A stretch of 64,000 nucleotides of DNA, from contig CATIUR010000006.1 of NCBI GenBank assembly GCA_949592205.1, positions 63,484,001-63,548,000 on the forward strand. The letters run 5' to 3'. Within the stretch, counting starts at the first letter, position 1, and every line of letters begins with the position of its first letter. The notes below the pieces were generated by a model. It was not told where the DNA came from. It made no database searches and was given only the letters and a program-made list of their open reading frames with translations. The translations under genes were made by a program, and so were the position numbers. Positions 23,290 to 35,247 of this stretch are shown here, one piece after another. Source of the DNA: Helichrysum umbraculigerum (Eukaryota; Streptophyta; Magnoliopsida; Asterales; Asteraceae).

Positions 23290-24020
23290 ATATACCTGAG
23301 TGCAATGAGAATGGATCCGACTCGTTACTCTCCGCGACTTGCGTTAGGACCCGTTAGAATGTATCGTACGAAACTAAGGGTGGTAAGAATCAGAAGTGGC
23401 GAGGAGATGAATAGTAATCTCCTCTTGGTGATTAGGGTTTTTAGATGTAGATGAAGGTATATTTGGAGGTGTTGGGGCATGAATAATGCCCAAGTCCTTG
23501 TATTTATAGCCTTTTCTAATCACCTTGGTGGGCAAGTTTTGCCACGTGTCGGTATCTCATGATCTTGATCGTACGGCTGAAATACCATCTTGGTGATATT
23601 GTTCATCGTACGGTGTACTCACGATCTAAGAAATATTGATCGTATTGTTGAGTCATGATCTGGACGGTACTGTTCATCGTACGGTGTACTCACGATCTGG
23701 GTAACATTGATCGTACGGTTGTGAATGGTACTTCCTGCTATTGGGTCCCCAGTGATGACGTGGACCAATGATATAGCTGATAGGAACCCTTGTCGGCTCC
23801 TGAGGAGACCACCACTAACGTAGGTGGAATCCGTTATAAACTTGTCCCCTGTCAAGGGACATGAACCCTAATTTGGTGGGCTTGCGCCTGTTGTTGGGCT
23901 TACACTCATGGACCTTCCTGATAACCAAGCTCCCTGCTGGTCGTGCGTCCCTGTCAATGAGCTTTCGTGTATTATCTTCCTGTAAACATGCTGCCTGTGC
24001 GTGTTTTCGGGGCCCATTAG
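23290..24020 (-). repeat. Unclassified repeat, LTR- or leader-like
   Basis: This G+C-richer block has its own promoter-like layout on the minus strand: 'GGCTATAAATACAAGGACTT' (TATA box near 23500), then an untranslated leader-like stretch ending at 'caggtatattt', which resembles a splice donor. Upstream of the TATA box lie two copies of a repeat of about 66 bp (about 23600-23650 and 23666-23720; 'tgttcatcgtacggtgtact', 'cacgatct', 'attgatcgta'). It could be a solo LTR or the 5' end of a transposon; I found no convincing ends. Confidence 0.45.
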
Positions 24021-25221
24021 AAATGGTACACGATTATTAATCTTATTTATTTTGTGGTATTACATTTGTTTAAAGTGAGTATTTTTTTTTTTTTTTTTAT
24101 CTAATGGTATATGAGTAGTTAATCAACGATGAAACATTACATAGTATTTCGTTTTATTTCACGTCCGAGATAAAATGTTTGTATATATTTGATAGTAATT
24201 ACTAATTCGTGCTTCATCTAAAAACACAACAAGACATGCTCAACGAACTCAATTTGTGCTTCGTCTAAAAACACATGAATTAAAAGAAACAACGAAACAA
24301 TAGATTCACCAAGGTTGGAAGACGATCAGTACCAGCCCTCCAGATACACACATTAACCTTATTTCCGAGAAGCAATAATTAATTATTATTTTTTATTCGA
24401 ACTTTGTACATGTTTAAGGATTCAAACCATTATTAACGTTATACATTTTGTTAAACCATTTGAAAGTTTAAATTAACCTCTATAAATTTGGTTCGAAAGG
24501 GCAATTTAAACAGTAACACTTCCTAATTCTACACTGAATTAAACAAAAGGTTGAGATGATTATTATTTTTAGATCATGACTATATGTATTTCTTATCATC
24601 ATTAGTTTATTTATGGGTTGAAATCACCACAACCGTCATGACATGTACGATGCTAGTTTTATCTATAAACGATATGATTTTGCTGGGGTTAAATAACAGA
24701 ATTTGATGATGTTGGGACGACCAGTTTACTATGGAAAGCGAATTCGATCCTAGTATCATTGGATATTTGTCTCTCGATATATATATATATATACTGTGTG
24801 GAATTAAATTAATCTTCTTATGTGATATTTGATATATAAATATAAATTAAATACAAAAATATACAACGAGCTAGTTGCTTACTAAAAAAATTTATTTAAC
24901 TTTCTAGCACAACTTGAGTACTTTTTTCCTAAAGTAAAAGGACGTAAGATCGACCTGCATTAATTTTCTTTTTCAAACGTCCAAATAATATTTTTAAATA
25001 TACATTTGAGTGATCGTCACACTCACACTCGGAGTGCATGTCTCAAACAACTTTTTAATGACAATAGTTGTTGACAAAAAATATAAATGTAACATTTACT
25101 TTTAAACTATTTTAATATACTCCATAAAATTTCCAACATATTACATAATAATTATTATTATTCAATTTCATAAACTTGTTCGATCGTACTTAAACTATGA
25201 ACTACATAACCCCTTTAGCTA
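24021..25221. other. Intergenic, downstream of HD-Zip gene
   Basis: AT-rich, with a poly-T run near 24080 and a short direct repeat ('gtgcttc(a/g)tctaaaaacaca' near 24210 and 24262). The last few hundred bases should contain the HD-Zip 3' untranslated region. Confidence 0.4.
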
Positions 25222-26901
25222 CTAGTTCATATGATCCCGAAAATACCAAAGCGTAGGCGCTTGATCAACCAAAAAGATATTACACGATTCTTCCTCAACG
25301 TTACTAACTAAATACGGATCCGATTGTTGTTGGTACGCTCCAACATGGTCCATAAGCTCCGTGTGATTTGACGTCGTAGCAGACGACGAACATAGCGACG
25401 AGAGTCCGAAACTTGCCATATTTAGCAATGGACTTCCGTTAGCGTTACTAACATTATTATTCATGTTTTCTTCATTTAGTACCCCACTTGAATCACTATC
25501 GGAAAAACCATCTTTTATGTCTAGTAATTTTCTAGTTTTGTCATATTTTAAACTTGTGTAAATTTCATGATTTGTATTTGTTGGATCAGATCCCAAGAAC
25601 AAACTATTTTCTCTGTCCTCAAATTCATCATTTCTTTCTGTTGTGTCCTCGTGAAGCTTTGCTTTTAACTCTACCAACTGCAAAAGATACAACACAAAAA
25701 CCAAAAGGAAAATATATCAATAAATAATTTTTTTTTATCTTGTCCATAGAAAAAGTAAATAATGTAAAAGTACAAAAAAATTACAGTTTTCTAATTTTTA
25801 CTATCTAGTCTAGTATATATACGATATTATTCGTGCTAGTAGCGGTACACATATCGACTTATCGTGTTACATATTAGTGATCGCGCATGTAACAAAGCGT
25901 ATATTTTTAACACATTTTAAGTTTTAAGCAACTAATTTGATTGGAACTTCCACTTTGAATTATGCTATAGAACAGAGTATAAGTTTAACGCAATAATCAG
26001 ATAATCTATTTAAAAAAACAATTTAAAAGACAAAATAGTGTAAAAAATAGTGACAAATTTACCTCTTTGGTCATGGTTTCTTTCTCTTGCTCAAGTTTAT
26101 AATAATTATGCTTAAGAGCGTCGTAATTAGACTTTAAAAGATTATAATCTCTTTCCAACTGTTTAGTCTTCCACCGTGCACGGCGGTTCTGGAACCAAAT
26201 CGCCACCTGCCGCGGCTGCAATCCTAAATCTTGAGCCACTTTGACTTTCCTATCTGGGTCAAGTTTATTATCAACTTCAAATATTTTTTCCAATGATTTC
26301 ACTTGATGATTACTTAATCTTCTTTTTTTATCACCAAATTGTCCTGTTTCTTCACCACCAAAGTCTTCCCCATCACCACCACCGCCACCGCCGGCCACCA
26401 TTGACTGAAATTCGCCGGAGTAAATGCCGTCATCTTCTGATTTCATCTTACCTGAAATATCAAGAAAATAAATTAGGGTTTAAGGTTAACAGTCTAGGTT
26501 TGACTAGTGTATACTAAAATTAGTCACCTTTTATTTTTAATTTTGATAATTGATGATTCTATCCACTAAGTGATACCTTAAAGGTTTAAGAAATAATTTT
26601 GATTTTTGAGTAAGAAATGTTGAAGATTGGGGCTTTTAAAGCTAAAAAGGAAATTAAAAAAATGGGAGATGCTCAAAATTGTGCAAGAAAGTTTGGAAAG
26701 TATAAATATAGCATGGCCTTTAACAAAGTTGAAGGAAATGACAAATCAAGTAAAAGGTACAACTATAATTGCAGGAAGTACAAGTATATCATGAATGTAA
26801 ATGCTTTGGATCAATTAACCATTGTTGAATCAATGAATACCTTCAAGTGGGTGTGATAGAAAATGAGTTAAAGAATCAGAGCAATTGAAGTTCCTCTTCA
26901 T
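25222..26901 (-). CDS. HD-Zip class I transcription factor, 301 aa, three exons
   Basis: Nuclear DNA-binding regulator of the homeodomain-leucine zipper class I, closest in style to the ATHB5/6/16 group (ABA, water and light responses in Arabidopsis). I join 26901-26841, 26451-26063 and 25677-25222; all four splice sites are GT/AG and phases agree. Exon 1 gives 'MKRNFNCSDSLTHFLSHPLE', matching the MKR..SDSL start of the group. Exon 2 gives 'GEFQSM', the homeodomain (residues about 62-115, with helix 3 'VAIWFQNRRARWK') and most of the zipper. Zipper positions are L119, L126, L133, L140, M147 and L154, so the second intron falls inside it. Exon 3 gives an acidic/serine-rich tail ending 'APTLWYFRDHMN', an aromatic AHA-type activation motif. 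There is no CPSCE or START domain, which excludes classes II-IV. 301 aa is normal for the group. It binds CAATNATTG-type sites as a dimer (family knowledge). The gene appears intact. Confidence 0.9.
26452..26840 (-). other. HD-Zip intron 1 (389 bp)
   Basis: GTATTC at the donor, TTGATATTTCAG at the acceptor, AT-rich between. The other intron is 26062-25678 (donor GTAAAT, acceptor TTTTGCAG, 385 bp). Confidence 0.8.
26841..26901 (-). other. HD-Zip coding exon 1 (61 nt)
   Basis: Short first coding exon: 20 codons plus one base, ending GAAG|GTATTC. Exon 2 begins CAG|GTAAGATG, so the split codon becomes GGT and the frame enters K-M-K-S. A gene finder would tend to start at the ATG at 26446 and lose 22 residues. 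A conserved N-terminus and phase match support this exon. Confidence 0.8.
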
Positions 26902-27118
26902 AGCAAAAACTTGGATAACAACACACCAATCAAGAGTCTAGTTTGTGGGTTTTTGAAAATTCAGAATTGTGATAAGAACACACCAATCAAGAATTTTGTT
27001 TTGTAGGTAGTTTTTGTAAAAATATATTTTTTATAAAATAGAATTTCTTGAAAGGATGAGAGAAGAGAAAATGAATTTTGTTGTTGTAGTAGTAATATAT
27101 TTTCAAAAATCAGAGTGA

Positions 27119-27127
27119 GTTTTATAC
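27119..27127 (-). promoter_or_regulatory. Probable TATA box of the HD-Zip gene
   Basis: GTATAAAAC on the minus strand, 218 bp upstream of the start codon. The interval to the ATG is pyrimidine-rich near its start (TTTTCTCTTCTCTCATCC) and contains two copies of 'gataa(c/g)aacacaccaatcaa' (26913-26935 and 26973-26993), as in a leader of about 190 bp. Confidence 0.5.
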
Positions 27128-27247
27128 AACCAAGAGAGGCAGAAGCAGAAGAAACATTGTATGAACAAGTTGTGGGGTGGTGTGGGGTGTCATTCATTGG
27201 CTTTTTCTTCTTATAAAAGACTTAAATGATTAATATAATAGATTTAG

Positions 27248-27316
27248 GTTATTGCATCCTAAATAAAACTCTTTTTAATAATGTATTAAAAAGAGTTTTA
27301 TTTAGGATGCAATAAC
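27248..27316. repeat. Perfect 33-bp inverted repeat, 3-nt loop
   Basis: The arm GTTATTGCATCCTAAATAAA...CTCTTTTTAATA (27248-27280) is followed by ATG and then its exact reverse complement (27284-27316). No mismatch in 33 bp. It lies about 120 bp upstream of the probable HD-Zip TATA box. It may be a tiny MITE remnant or a cruciform/hairpin-forming promoter element. Confidence 0.85.
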
Positions 27317-27705
27317 GGACCTACTTTATATATCACTTCTATTTATTTATAATTTTTTTAAAACACAACCATTGCTGTATTTTTTTTGTATTTTTTTCAT
27401 CACTTTTCTTTAATATTCTGTACTTTTTCTATTTTTTTTATAATAAATGTGGTATAAAAATTGGATTGGAGTGGTATAGAAAGAAAACCCCATACACTAT
27501 ACAAAAATATAAGTAATCATAAGATATATAAATATTCTTTTTGCCAGATGTGTAGTTCATTTTTAGTTTTTACTTTTGAAATACAATTAGGTGAAATCTT
27601 CTGGATAATAAGATGTGAATAAAAAGCAAACTTATTAATTAGAGAAGTGAATTTTTAAAGAGAAGTTTAACTATAAACTTTGAAATATATTCATGGCGTG
27701 GGATT

Positions 27706-27822
27706 AAAGGGACAACTACATTTTGAGGAGAATGGGTGACATATGAATCTGAACTGTTGATCACGTAAATCAACGGTTGAGAAAACTTGTACGTCATTCC
27801 CCTCCAAATGTAATTGCCCTCT
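27706..27822. mobile_element. Short MITE, about 117 bp
   Basis: Ends 'aaagggacaactacattttg' and, complement of the right side, 'agagggcaattacatttgg', followed inward by 'aggagaatgggtgac'/'aggggaatgacgt'. The centre has 'ctgttgatcacgtaaatcaacggttgag'-like inverted pieces. A TTA/AAA flank is possible but not decisive. Confidence 0.6.
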
Positions 27823-28136
27823 AAAAAACGTACCTCTATATTCATCGATAAATACTTACTGTATTTAAAAGACATTATATATTTAAAATATATTGAATAA
27901 CATAAATATATGATATTAATCATATGCAAACTAATAATTAGTATATGTAAAGACTCCGACAGAACATGAAACTTGAAATGTATAATTCTAAAAGCACACA
28001 AATGGTTAAGTTGCAGAAGTTCCATACAATAAATAACCGGTCACAAATGGTAATGATTGATCGTTGCATACAATTCTACATTATGTCAGTTTATTGATAT
28101 TCTGTAACATGCCACTTTAATAGGAAACGAGATAAT

Positions 28137-28262
28137 GCCAATGATCTCTTACACAAGTGGTAAAAGTGAGGTGGGAGGCTTGCCTCCCTGGAAGTCTGGG
28201 GTTCGAGCCCAGACAGTGGTGTATGAGGGAAATTAAATTTGGCCGTTCAAAAAAAAAAAAAA
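28137..28262 (+). mobile_element. tRNA-derived SINE, 126 bp
   Basis: Internal pol III promoter: A-box-like 'ACAAGTGGTAAAAGTG' and B-box GGTTCGAGCCC about 40 bp later. The 3' part ends 'ttggccgttc' and a poly-A tail. A perfect 13-bp duplication GAAACGAGATAAT (28124-28136, 28263-28275) flanks it, as made by LINE-type retrotransposition. The clean TSD and A-tail suggest a recent insertion. Confidence 0.9.
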
Positions 28263-28275
28263 GAAACGAGATAAT

Positions 28276-29565
28276 TAGATATTATCACGATAGATTGATA
28301 ACATTTGTTTGTATGCATGTAATGAACTCCCAAAATGTTGATTCTATTCATACATGAAAAATACTACAAAGTAACTCAAAAAAGTTAGCTTTAGACTAAG
28401 AAAAAAGATGCACAATCATTGTGGGATGACTATTGGTTTGTTGGCATTGCTTATATATATGTTTGCAATTTCTAGTCTAGGTTTTATGCTTTCATCATCA
28501 ATAGGTCCTAGTGTCAATACATTATTATGTAAAACAAATCTTTAATAGTTCTTAGAAGATTATGTATATATCATATTTTACTTGAGATATATTTATTTAA
28601 ATTTCTATTGGAATAATTTTATGTATACGTGTATCATAATATATATGTCACCTTTATAGCTTAAATATGTAGCACATCTATAGATACCTTTGTCGAAATT
28701 TAAACAATTACATTATGTTTTATAATGCTACTTTCATATATTCTCATTACATTAAGATTTAATTTCGTTGTTTTCGATAATTGATCTTTAGTTTGTATAC
28801 CTAGCTTATATGCAAACATACAATGCGAAATCTTATGGTCAATTGTTGTTGATATTTTAATGTTTGATAAATTAATGTGAACGTTACTGATCTAAATATA
28901 TGGAGTGTGACTTCATGATGTGTCCCTATCAACAATGAAGATGTGTACATGTGAAAACAATATCAGGGTCAATAGTATCAAATGACATACAATAAATAAA
29001 ATTGACATTATTTGTTGGATTATATAACATTTTGGACCAACTTGAACTTGGTCTTGTGAGAGATTAAAAAAAATATCGCTTCATATAAGTCAGATGTATA
29101 AGTTATCAGACATTTATTGATGAAATTTAATGACATATTTCATATACATAGAAATAGTTAATACTTTTATGATCTATTTAACCAACATGCATGCATGTTG
29201 TTGGGTTCAGTACGTTCTTGATCGATGAGGTCATTGCAGTTGCATTGACTAATATGTGTCTAAAACATAATAAGATAATGAAATAACGATTCTGAAAATA
29301 TGTGAAGAAAAATGAGGTTCTAGTCACTAAAACGATATGTGCCATTTTGAATTTATTGTACTTTCTTTCATTTGTAATTGATGTGTAAAATCATACCTTT
29401 AACTATATACTCCGTGATATATACTATCAATTACTTTTACACATAGGCAACTTGACCTATAGCATAGTAGATAGCTAATAGTAAGTATTGAGTATCGTCT
29501 ATACAAGGAACAATGTTTATCTAAGAATTTAAATTACTTATAATCAATCTAGAAAGAAGGGGTTA
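28276..29565. other. Intergenic, no gene seen
   Basis: AT-rich DNA without recognised gene, terminal repeat or RNA. Confidence 0.4.
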
Positions 29566-29570
29566 GTAAT

Positions 29571-30779
29571 TGATTTGGTTTGTAACTTGTGTTGCCGGTA
29601 ATTAAGAAAATTAGACAAGTAATTAGAATAGCAATTAAGATAGTACGAATAACAGTTGGATTAAAATGTATTTACTTGGACTCATTCCCTCTAATTCATG
29701 GATTGTTTATTAAAACCAATTGCAACTATTGCTCAACTAATGATATTACAAATCTCTATCGAGTATTATAGTCTATTAGTTATTAGAATTAATCTAACTA
29801 TCGTTAAGCTAATATCAACCTAACGAATTCACTAGTTATTAATATTGAATTACAAATCAATCGAAAGTATTCTTACTATCGTAAAACTAAAGCCATACTG
29901 ATGTCCCACATACAACTTCACAATCGTTCAAGTATTTATTAATGTTTTTAAACTAATCAATTTGTCTATTAACTATCTTAATCATACAAATGCATCAAAT
30001 AATTAAGCATAAGTTATTATCAATAATCAACCGTCGTTAATAAATCAATAACTCACGTGTAAGAAGAAAGAACTAAACTCAAATAATCATGGTTCGTTAA
30101 TTGATCATAATTAAGTTAATTAACAATAGTTGAATTCAAAATATTAACAATCCATACTAGGGTTCACATCATCCAAACAAATACTAAGAAGATTAGCACA
30201 TTGTGCGGGTATCAATAATCAAAAACATAATAAAATAAAAGGAAGTCATAATTCTATTCAAAATAATGATCAAACCAGTTGTTTTAATGATTGTTGATGT
30301 TGTAATCTTTAATCCTTGTGTTAGAATGATGAAAGAGTGATGAACTTTGCACTTGAAATTGCCAGAAAATCGTCCTCTCCAAGTACCAACCGTATATTGT
30401 ATAAAAAATAGAAGTTGTGCCCTAATTTTTCATTAAAGGGAAGGGTCAACTTGGTCAAATTCGCTTGTCATCACAGCTGTGATGAAATCCGTCACGGGTG
30501 TGATGACCCTCAGGCAACAATCTGGTCTACTCATGTCTCACATTTGTGATGGGAACTTGGGAAGTGTCACGGGTACGATGACTTCCTGAATTCCATAGAC
30601 TTTGAACAATTTCTTTGCTTTAGGTTCGGATTTAACTTCTTTTTTTCACAACTCCACCATAAGACTTGAAATGAATTCAACACGTTAATAAGTATCGAAA
30701 GTTCAAGAAATCATGGATAACTAAGGTATAGCCTAGGGATATTGCCAAAGTAAAACATGTATAGAAATGGACAATATCA
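29571..30779 (-). mobile_element. Solo LTR, 1,209 bp
   Basis: On the minus strand it begins TGATATTGTCCATTTC and ends CCAAATCA (TG...CA). A perfect 5-bp duplication GTAAT (29566-29570, 30780-30784) flanks it, with no internal domain. A TATA-like 'TTTTTTATACAATATACGG' (near 30405 on the minus strand) and a leader-like stretch follow. Near 30460-30620 there are repeated 'gtcatcac'/'gtgatga' words. Superfamily cannot be told without an internal region. Confidence 0.75.
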
Positions 30780-30784
30780 GTAAT

Positions 30785-31590
30785 CAATTGTCTAGGCCCG
30801 TTTGTTTTGATCAAAAATTATCTAATGCAATTAAGTGATCAAATCAGTTTGTGAGGTAGTGTACTTTTAATGATTTTCAAAAAGAATGCAAATTAATATT
30901 GCAATAATGCAAGTTTGATATTATTGTAAAGCTAATGTTTGTAATTGTTATAAATAAGATTACTTATGTAAACCTCAAGATAATGCCAAGATTTATGATA
31001 AAAATGCAAGTAAAAACAGTTTAAAAGCAATGATCGTTTAATAATGCAAATAAGTGAAATCGACACGAGCATATACGAGGAAAACCATTGACCTAGGTAG
31101 ATCGCCGGCACAAAACATCGGGAATGAACAATCGTTCCTTACCTTTGTTGATATTATTAAGTGAATTCAAGATAATTACAAACTGAGAGCACAATATGAT
31201 CGAACTATGTGTGTGTTGTGATGAATCAGTGAAGAAAATAAGTAAAAAACTGTGTTTTGATCGAGAGAAGTGAGAGTGTGAAGTGTAATCAGTGAGCCAG
31301 AAGTTTTTTCCTATCGATCATATGCCTCATTTAAATACTAAATACAATGTAACAATAATTCCGAAATATCCAGAATCCTCCGAGATGCCCTGGACTACTC
31401 CAACGCTCCATTTGACCATGAATTCCCCACATGTTGACTCCTCTTCCGTTCGAATTTGAATAAGTCTCGATCCACATTAGTCGGAGTCAGTTAGTCACAC
31501 TCAATTCCGAATAAGACCTGGTCAAGATAAGCAAATAAATAAGGGTTAGCAATACATGATCCCGAGATAAAGAATATCCGGAATCCTGAG
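30785..31590 (-). other. Unclassified, promoter/leader-like on minus strand
   Basis: On the minus strand 'tatttaaatgaggc' (near 31330) is followed by a leader rich in 'ctctctcg' and 'cacacac', ending 'caaaG|GTAAGGAAC' (near 31140), which looks like a 5' UTR with a splice donor. Element F inserted about 250 bp upstream of that TATA-like box, so 61374 onward would be its continuation. It is probably a transposon leader or LTR; no protein is seen. Confidence 0.35.
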
Positions 31591-32529
31591 CATACTGTGA
31601 CACCCGTCAAGTTAGAACTAGTAATTAGTGCCTAATCAAGCTTTAATACATGTAATTAGTTCTGTGTTAAGCTAATTAATGTATCAATATATATATTGTT
31701 GAATATATACAATTACGCGGTTTGATTAAATCGTACAAGTTTCAAATCGAATGTAATTCGGTTCAAATAAATACGGACGTTGGTGGACAATTTAATTAAA
31801 TAATATAACATTATTTAATAACACAATTACGTCCAAAATACTATTTTATTTAATAATATTTTGTATTCATTTCCGTATCGTGCAAACAAAGCCTACGCGA
31901 TTAAATTATTAAACGCGCAAACAAACAAAACAAGTTAACGTTATATTTTATAACGCAATTATTAAGTATCTGGTTAAATACTTCGACAAAAATATTGGAT
32001 AATAATTCGTATTTTAAAACTTACAATTAAACGTATAAAATAATTGTTTAACGATTAAACGGTCGAGAAAACGAACACCACACGGAGCACGGACGCATGA
32101 AACAAAAATTGGTGAAGCCCACAACCGTAGACCCCACCAAAATCTGCCCCAAAAAGGGGAAAACCTTTCCCCCCTCCTCATTATCACCATCTCCTTTCTC
32201 TCTCTCCTTCTCATTTTCTCTCAAAAACCACCAAACCACAAACACCTTAAATCGTCAAATAACACAATCAAACGCCGCCGAATCTCGAAGCTCTTTGGAG
32301 AAAAACAACCACCACGCAACGATCTACAACTTTATCTTTTCGGAATTTCATTTCGACACTTTGTAAGTTTCCGACAAAAACCCGAAACTCTTCGATTTCA
32401 CTCATTTTTACATGTTTGTTGTTTATATAAGCTTAAAATGTCCATATATGGGTTGGGTAAAAGGATCGGACCAAACTATGGCCGGAAAACTCGTTTTTGG
32501 CTCAAAAATCCGTCAACAGCTTTAAGTGT

Positions 32530-32789
32530 CACAACGACGACTGCAGTATAGCGTCACTTCATGCGTCACTTAAGTGACGCATTGAGTGTCGTTAAAAGCC
32601 CTAATTTTGCGTCACTTGCCTAAGTGCCGCATAAAACCCATTTTTCCCGACACTTGCCTAAGTGTCGCAAATTCAATATCCGTCACTCAAAACCGACACT
32701 TCTAGCGTCACTTGTCTAAGTGACGCCTATAATCGAGAACAGATTTCAGCCGTCACTAACCTTAGTGACTCATGACACTTGTACCGACA
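32530..32789. repeat. Palindrome array in LTR F (part 1)
   Basis: Alternating 'gcgtcactt'/'aagtgacgc' and 'cgacactt'/'aagtgtcgc' words form at least six potential short hairpins. The array continues at 35253-35289 and 59918-60020 once inserts E and C are removed. Confidence 0.85.
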
Positions 32790-35247
32790 TGTAACACCCC
32801 CAAATATAATGAATTTGCGGAAGCACGATTTGGGTGTTACTAATCAATAACAAAGCACAAAGATATATAGTAAACGACTCTATATGCGTCGTTTTAACAA
32901 AATATATGGATAATTGAAATGTTTATAACATTTAAAGCTTTACATAGCTCGAGTTTAAATAAAAGGAGATTTCAGTACATAAGTACTTGTACAAAATATA
33001 CTAATGCAAGAAAATCTCAAACGTCTGTATGTTGACTCGAGCTAGAAGTCCTGAAGCAGAAACAACCTACTGCTTGGTACCTGCGATAAATGCTAAATGG
33101 GTCAGCTAAAGCTGGTGAGCTCACATGTTTGAAATCAAGTAATATAGTATGAACCGCAAGATTTAATAAATGATTTGCATCCAGCAAATGAAATGATAGT
33201 AATCGTGTATACAGCCATGAGCACATAGTTGAGCTTAACTCGAGGGCCGGGTCCCCTATAGAGAATTCCGGGCGAGGTGCCTCCACGAATGCCTAATCAA
33301 CATTCGTCTTCCCAAATATTAGTACGTCCGTTTACCCGGTTAGTGCTTGCTAACCCGAACGAGGAGGGTCAATCCTATATGGTACCATATACTAATATTC
33401 ACGCTACAACGTATTAACAACTATGCTGACGGAGGACTTTAAATGATTAGTTGTGAAAAACTCATGTAGTATATGAAATGTTTGTATTTGCGTTCATATG
33501 TTAAAAATGAGCAATATATCACACCCCTGAGTAAAATAGTAAAAAGAGGGGCTATGAGACTCACCTGAGTCTGAAAGCGTTTAAATAAACGTAAGTTGAT
33601 TAGCCGAGTGATGAAGTCCAAAGACTTGTAACCTGAGGGTGTCCACGACACGCGATGGTTATAAACATGATTGGGTATCTCAAAAGATCACCCTTGTAGT
33701 TGTTACACAACTATATATATGTCAAAATTACTACGATTTGGTTGATTTGTTAGGTGTTTGAAAACGTGTACGGCCCGTTGGTGATTAAGTGTAATAATAG
33801 TCCTGATGTTATCACATTGATTTCAAAGTGTTATACTTGAAAAGTATATTCCGAAAAGTTGTATCATATAAGCGTTTTGAAGTCATACAAGTTTGACACT
33901 TGGTGAGAAATGTGCCTACGGAATCTAAGTACGGGGGTCCGGGGGCAGCGCCCCTGGCGGGGTCCAAGGGGCTGGCCCCTGGCTGGGGTCGAATTCGGGT
34001 AAAATCGAGTGATAAATTTCGAGTCTCAACACTTAGTAAAAATCTGAGTTTTCTGTGTTTTGCGACACAATATGCAACAAAAAAGTTTGTCATGCGACAC
34101 AAGGGTTGTGTCGCATAGGAATGCGACACAATGTCTATGCGACACAAGGGTTGTGTCGCATAGATGCGAGATGCTGATTCAACAGCGAATAGTGATTGTG
34201 TCGTATGAAAATACGACATAGAATAAGACATAATGGTTGTGTCGCAAAACTTACGACACTAATTCTTTGGTACGACATAACATGCGAAATACGACATAAC
34301 GTGCGACACAACAGGTAAAATACGACACAACATGCGACACAAGGCTTGTGTCGCATGGAAGAACATCAGCTCAGAAAGTCCGGCTGTCAAGAATTTTCCG
34401 GCCAAAAACCCATTTCAAACCCGTTTTTAAGCTATGAAATCATGTTCTATACTTAGCAAGGGACATATACAAGTTATAATAACAACTACAAGTGAAAAAT
34501 ACTAAGAATCGAGAGATTTCGGTATTTTGTCGGAAACTTACAAATTGCCGAAATGGAAATCCGGAAAGATAGAAATGTAGATCGTCGCGAGGTGGTCGTG
34601 AATCTCTAAAAATATTGATGATTCGGTTGCGTTTGATAGTAGTATTTTGCGATTTTGTGGATGGTGGTGGTTTTGGATAAAAGATAGAAAAAGAGAGTAA
34701 GTGAGAGAAAGAAAAGAAAGATATGAGAGAAAAGAGAAGGGAGGTGGGAGGTTATCCTCCCATTTTCAGTCTCCGACTCGCGTTCCGTGCGGTGTTCGTT
34801 CGCTCCGTCGTTTAAACGTTAAATGATTTTTATACGTTTAAATATAGTTTTAAGATACGGAAAATTACTAGATATTTTAGTTGAATTATTTAAGTTTCGA
34901 AAATTATAAAATGTAACTTAGTTTGTTTGCGCGTTTTATATTTTTAAATCATATAAGTTTTGTTTGTATGATCCGAAATGAATACGAAATATTATCATAA
35001 TAATATTTTTGATATAATAGCGTTATTAAATAATGTTGCGTTATTTAATAAAATTGGTCACCAACGTCCGTATTTATGGAACCGAAATACATTCGATTTA
35101 ATTTGCGTACGATTTAATCAAATCGCATAATCGTATATATTCATCAATATATATTTTGATACATTAATTAGCCTAACACAGAACTAATTACATGTATTAA
35201 CAGAGAATTAGGCACTAATTACTAGTCATAATTTGGCGGGTGTTACA
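32790..35247 (-). mobile_element. Solo LTR E, 2,458 bp
   Basis: Plus-strand ends TGTAACACCCCCAAAT and GGCGGGTGTTACA; the LTR runs on the minus strand. A perfect 5-bp duplication CGACA (32785-32789, 35248-35252) flanks it. No internal region. It carries the G+C-rich 'ggggtccaagggg' module (33930-33985) and a 'tgcgacacaa'/'ttgtgtcgca' palindrome array (34060-34350). It sits inside the palindrome array of F. Confidence 0.88.
34060..34350. repeat. Palindrome array in LTR E
   Basis: Words 'atgcgacacaa' and 'ttgtgtcgcat' alternate to give several hairpins; one is 'atgcgacacaagggttgtgt' followed by 'cgcat'. The same family of words is in LTR D at 58320-58610, in the other orientation. Confidence 0.85.

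Noticed and set aside
26617..26856. 79-codon plus-strand frame
   Set aside because: It lies across intron 1 and exon 1 of the HD-Zip gene on the other strand and lacks any motif.
33812..34356. Frames with repeated 'YATQPLCR' peptides
   Set aside because: They are translations of the LTR E palindrome array.
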